A DNA stretch of 6,847 bases from the NCBI GenBank assembly GCA_021793335.1, contig JAJYSW010000179.1, positions 1 through 6,847 of the forward strand. Direction: 5' to 3'. The notes under the pieces were generated by a model. The model saw nothing but the letters and a program-made list of their open reading frames with translations, had not been told where the DNA came from and ran no database searches. The position numbers were made by a program, and so were the translations under genes. This document shows, piece by piece, positions 5,927-6,847 of this stretch. The stretch is from Actinomycetes bacterium (GTDB lineage Bacteria; Actinomycetota; Actinomycetes; Mycobacteriales; Micromonosporaceae). The first letter of the stretch is position 1. The number at the start of each line of letters is the position of its first letter.

Positions 5927-6226
5927 ATGTACGCAATCGTCAAGACTGGCGGAAAGCAGTACAAGGTCGCCGAGGGCGACGTCCTCGAAGTCGAGAAGCT
6001 TCAGGGCAAGCCCGGCGACACGCTTACGCTGCCTGCGGTAATGCTCGTCGACGAAGGCACTGTGGTCACCGACGCCTCCGGCGTCACGGTGAGCGGTGAA
6101 CTTCTCGAGCACACCAAGGGCCCGAAGATCAAGATCCACAAGTACAAGAACAAGACCCGCTACCACAAGCGCCAGGGGCACCGTCAGCCCTTGACCCGCG
6201 TCAAGGTCACCGGGATCGAGAAGTAA
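5927..6226 (+). CDS. rplU: 50S ribosomal protein L21
   Basis: 99 residues, normal length for bacterial L21, a 23S rRNA-binding protein of the large subunit. It begins MYAIVKTGGKQYKV, the conserved L21 N-terminus, and carries the family signature IHKYKNKTRYHKRQGHR at residues 70-86, followed by RVKVTGI. The start ATG 5927 has AAGGAG at 5909-5914, 12 bases away. An in-frame TTG at 5855 would add a 24-residue extension unlike any L21 and is rejected. rpmA follows after 11 bp, so the two are co-transcribed. The long, hairpin-rich leader is consistent with post-transcriptional control, as known for L21 leaders in Firmicutes, but no homology to that RNA is claimed. Confidence 0.98.
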   Translation: MYAIVKTGGKQYKVAEGDVLEVEKLQGKPGDTLTLPAVMLVDEGTVVTDASGVTVSGELLEHTKGPKIKIHKYKNKTRYHKRQGHRQPLTRVKVTGIEK

Positions 6227-6237
6227 GGGGCTGACCG

Positions 6238-6495
6238 ATGGCAAGTAAGAAAGGCGCTTCCAGTTCCCGTAACGGGCGCGACTCCAACGCCAAGCGCCTC
6301 GGCGTGAAGCGTTTCGGTGGCGAGCGCGTCAATGCTGGGGAGATCCTCATCCGCCAGCGCGGGACCAAGTACCACCCGGGCGACCTGGTCGGCCGCGGCG
6401 GTGACGACACGCTGTTCGCACTCGCCGAGGGCCAGGTGCTGTTCTCCAGCAAGCGTGGCCGCAAACTCGTGAGCATCGTTCCGAGCGCGTCGTAG
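6238..6495 (+). CDS. rpmA: 50S ribosomal protein L27
   Basis: 85 residues. L27 sits near the peptidyl-transferase centre of the large subunit, and its flexible N-terminus reaches toward the tRNA acceptor ends. The sequence starts MASKKGASSSRNGRDSNAKRLGVK, the standard short-form N-terminus without the cleaved prefix of Firmicutes. It holds the family signature RQRGTKYHPGDLVG (39-52) followed by GGDDTLFAL. ATG 6238 has AAGGGG (6225-6230) seven bases upstream, overlapping the rplU stop codon, which suggests coupled translation. A strong terminator follows 21 bp after the stop, so the operon ends here and does not continue into obg. Confidence 0.98.
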   Translation: MASKKGASSSRNGRDSNAKRLGVKRFGGERVNAGEILIRQRGTKYHPGDLVGRGGDDTLFALAEGQVLFSSKRGRKLVSIVPSAS

Positions 6496-6516
6496 CGTCG
6501 CACTCACGGCTTGAGT

Positions 6517-6553
6517 GGCCGGGGATCGCCGAAAGGCGGTCCCCGGCCTTTTT
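6517..6553 (+). terminator. Strong intrinsic terminator of the rplU-rpmA operon
   Basis: 6517-6530 (GGCCGGGGATCGCC) pairs with 6535-6548 (GGCGGTCCCCGGCC) over 14 bp with one T-G wobble and a GAAA tetraloop. TTTTT follows directly (6549-6553), then CGTTT. This is a textbook Rho-independent terminator. Confidence 0.93.
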
Positions 6554-6683
6554 CGTTTCCAGGGAATGCACGGTCCGAATGGCTTCGAATTGTAATCGGA
6601 TGCCTACTCGAAAGGCTCGTGTTCGCCTGTTCGAGTGGCGTTCGAGGGAATGGCGCAGGACACATCGACTTCGCGTGGGTCTC

Positions 6684-6723
6684 GCCGGCTTCATAGAGGG
6701 TTCATAGAGGGAGAGAAGCCGGC
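6684..6723. repeat. 9-bp inverted repeat enclosing an 11-bp tandem duplication
   Basis: GCCGGCTTC (6684-6692) and GAAGCCGGC (6715-6723) are perfect inverse copies around a 22-base loop. The segment TTCATAGAGGG is exactly duplicated at 6690-6700 and 6701-6711; its first copy shares three bases with the left arm, and the rest of the duplication lies in the loop. A replication-slippage duplication inside a hairpin loop is the simplest origin. Confidence 0.7.
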
Positions 6724-6775
6724 CGGCCGATGCGGCCCTACGGCCGAGTCTGCAATGCGGTTCGCGGCCGGCCGC
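6720..6775. repeat. Two copies of a self-complementary GGCCGGCC block
   Basis: CGGCCGGCCG occurs at 6720-6729 and 6765-6774. The second copy extends to a perfect 12-bp palindrome, GCGGCCGGCCGC (6764-6775). Because each copy is self-complementary, the two can also pair with each other around a 35-base loop. A small hairpin, CTCCGG/CCGGAG (6775-6780 with 6788-6793), follows directly. Confidence 0.6.
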
Positions 6776-6847
6776 TCCGGTTGCATTCCGGAGTCTGTGG
6801 GGATGTGTGCTCGTTGTGCCTGTTCAGAGCGGCCCTCGGCGATAAGG

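Larger units (their letters stand above)
6554..6847. other. 294-bp gene-free region with inverted and direct repeats after rpmA
   Basis: I can support no coding sequence on either strand. Short open frames here overlap the terminator or lack ribosome binding sites. By analogy with other actinobacteria obg would be next downstream, so this may be its promoter or leader region. No confident -35/-10 pair is visible; GATAAG at 6841-6846 lies at the very edge, with TTGTGC (6814-6819) too far upstream at 21 bp. Confidence 0.45.

Noticed and set aside
4991..6244. 417-residue minus-strand open frame across the rne end, the repeats and rplU
   Set aside because: It is antisense to two certain genes and to hairpin repeats. 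It is not protein-like and has no family match.
6511..6696. 61-residue frame after rpmA
   Set aside because: It begins within the terminator hairpin with a TTG, lacks a ribosome binding site, and has no recognisable sequence.
1..6847. tRNA, rRNA, known riboswitch, transposase or integrase
   Set aside because: Read on both strands, no cloverleaf, rRNA motif, known riboswitch core or mobile-element gene was recognised.

Overview
The window is high-GC DNA with strong G/C bias at third codon positions. Its gene order, ribonuclease E/G, then rplU (L21), then rpmA (L27), is the classical actinobacterial housekeeping arrangement. A probable type VII secretion gene (eccE-like) at the left edge also fits an actinomycete. 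I cannot name the species from sequence alone.

Left part: the 3' end of a plus-strand gene, most likely the C-terminal part of the ESX membrane component EccE (1-735), meets a converging minus-strand pair. A perfect 16-bp-stem hairpin (750-785) lies between the two stop codons. The minus-strand pair (2748-2059, then 1983-799, 75 bp apart) encodes two single-pass membrane proteins of unknown function. Their extracytoplasmic domains appear paralogous: both carry two cysteines 34 residues apart and a G-[DE]-Q-A-A motif 55 residues after the second cysteine. Upstream of the pair, in the 476-bp divergent region before rne, is a near-perfect 16-bp palindrome that resembles a repressor operator.

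Centre: a 753-residue RNase E/G. It has a long disordered N-terminus with segregated acidic and arginine-rich blocks, the S1/5'-sensor/DNase I-like catalytic core with both catalytic aspartates, the CxxC zinc-link, and a short Gly/Asn and Lys/Ser-rich tail.

The 440 bp between rne and rplU is the most unusual stretch. After a terminator-like hairpin it holds a possible promoter, then several CCCC/GGGG hairpins. Two of these look like degenerate type I-E CRISPR repeats spaced exactly 61 bp apart. Three 34-bp-period tandem repeats follow. The region ends with four alternating complementary arms (GTTCCCC/GGGGAAC/GTTCCCC/GGGGA) just upstream of the rplU ribosome binding site, which could form mutually exclusive hairpins.

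Right part: rplU and rpmA are 11 bp apart and form an operon closed by a strong intrinsic terminator (6517-6553). The last 294 bp hold no gene I can support but contain inverted and direct repeats. obg, which usually follows rpmA in actinobacteria, is not in the window and would need its own promoter.

The three central genes are core RNA-processing and 50S ribosome functions. I found no complete new system. The rne-rplU leader and the paralogous membrane-protein pair are the best candidates for undescribed biology.
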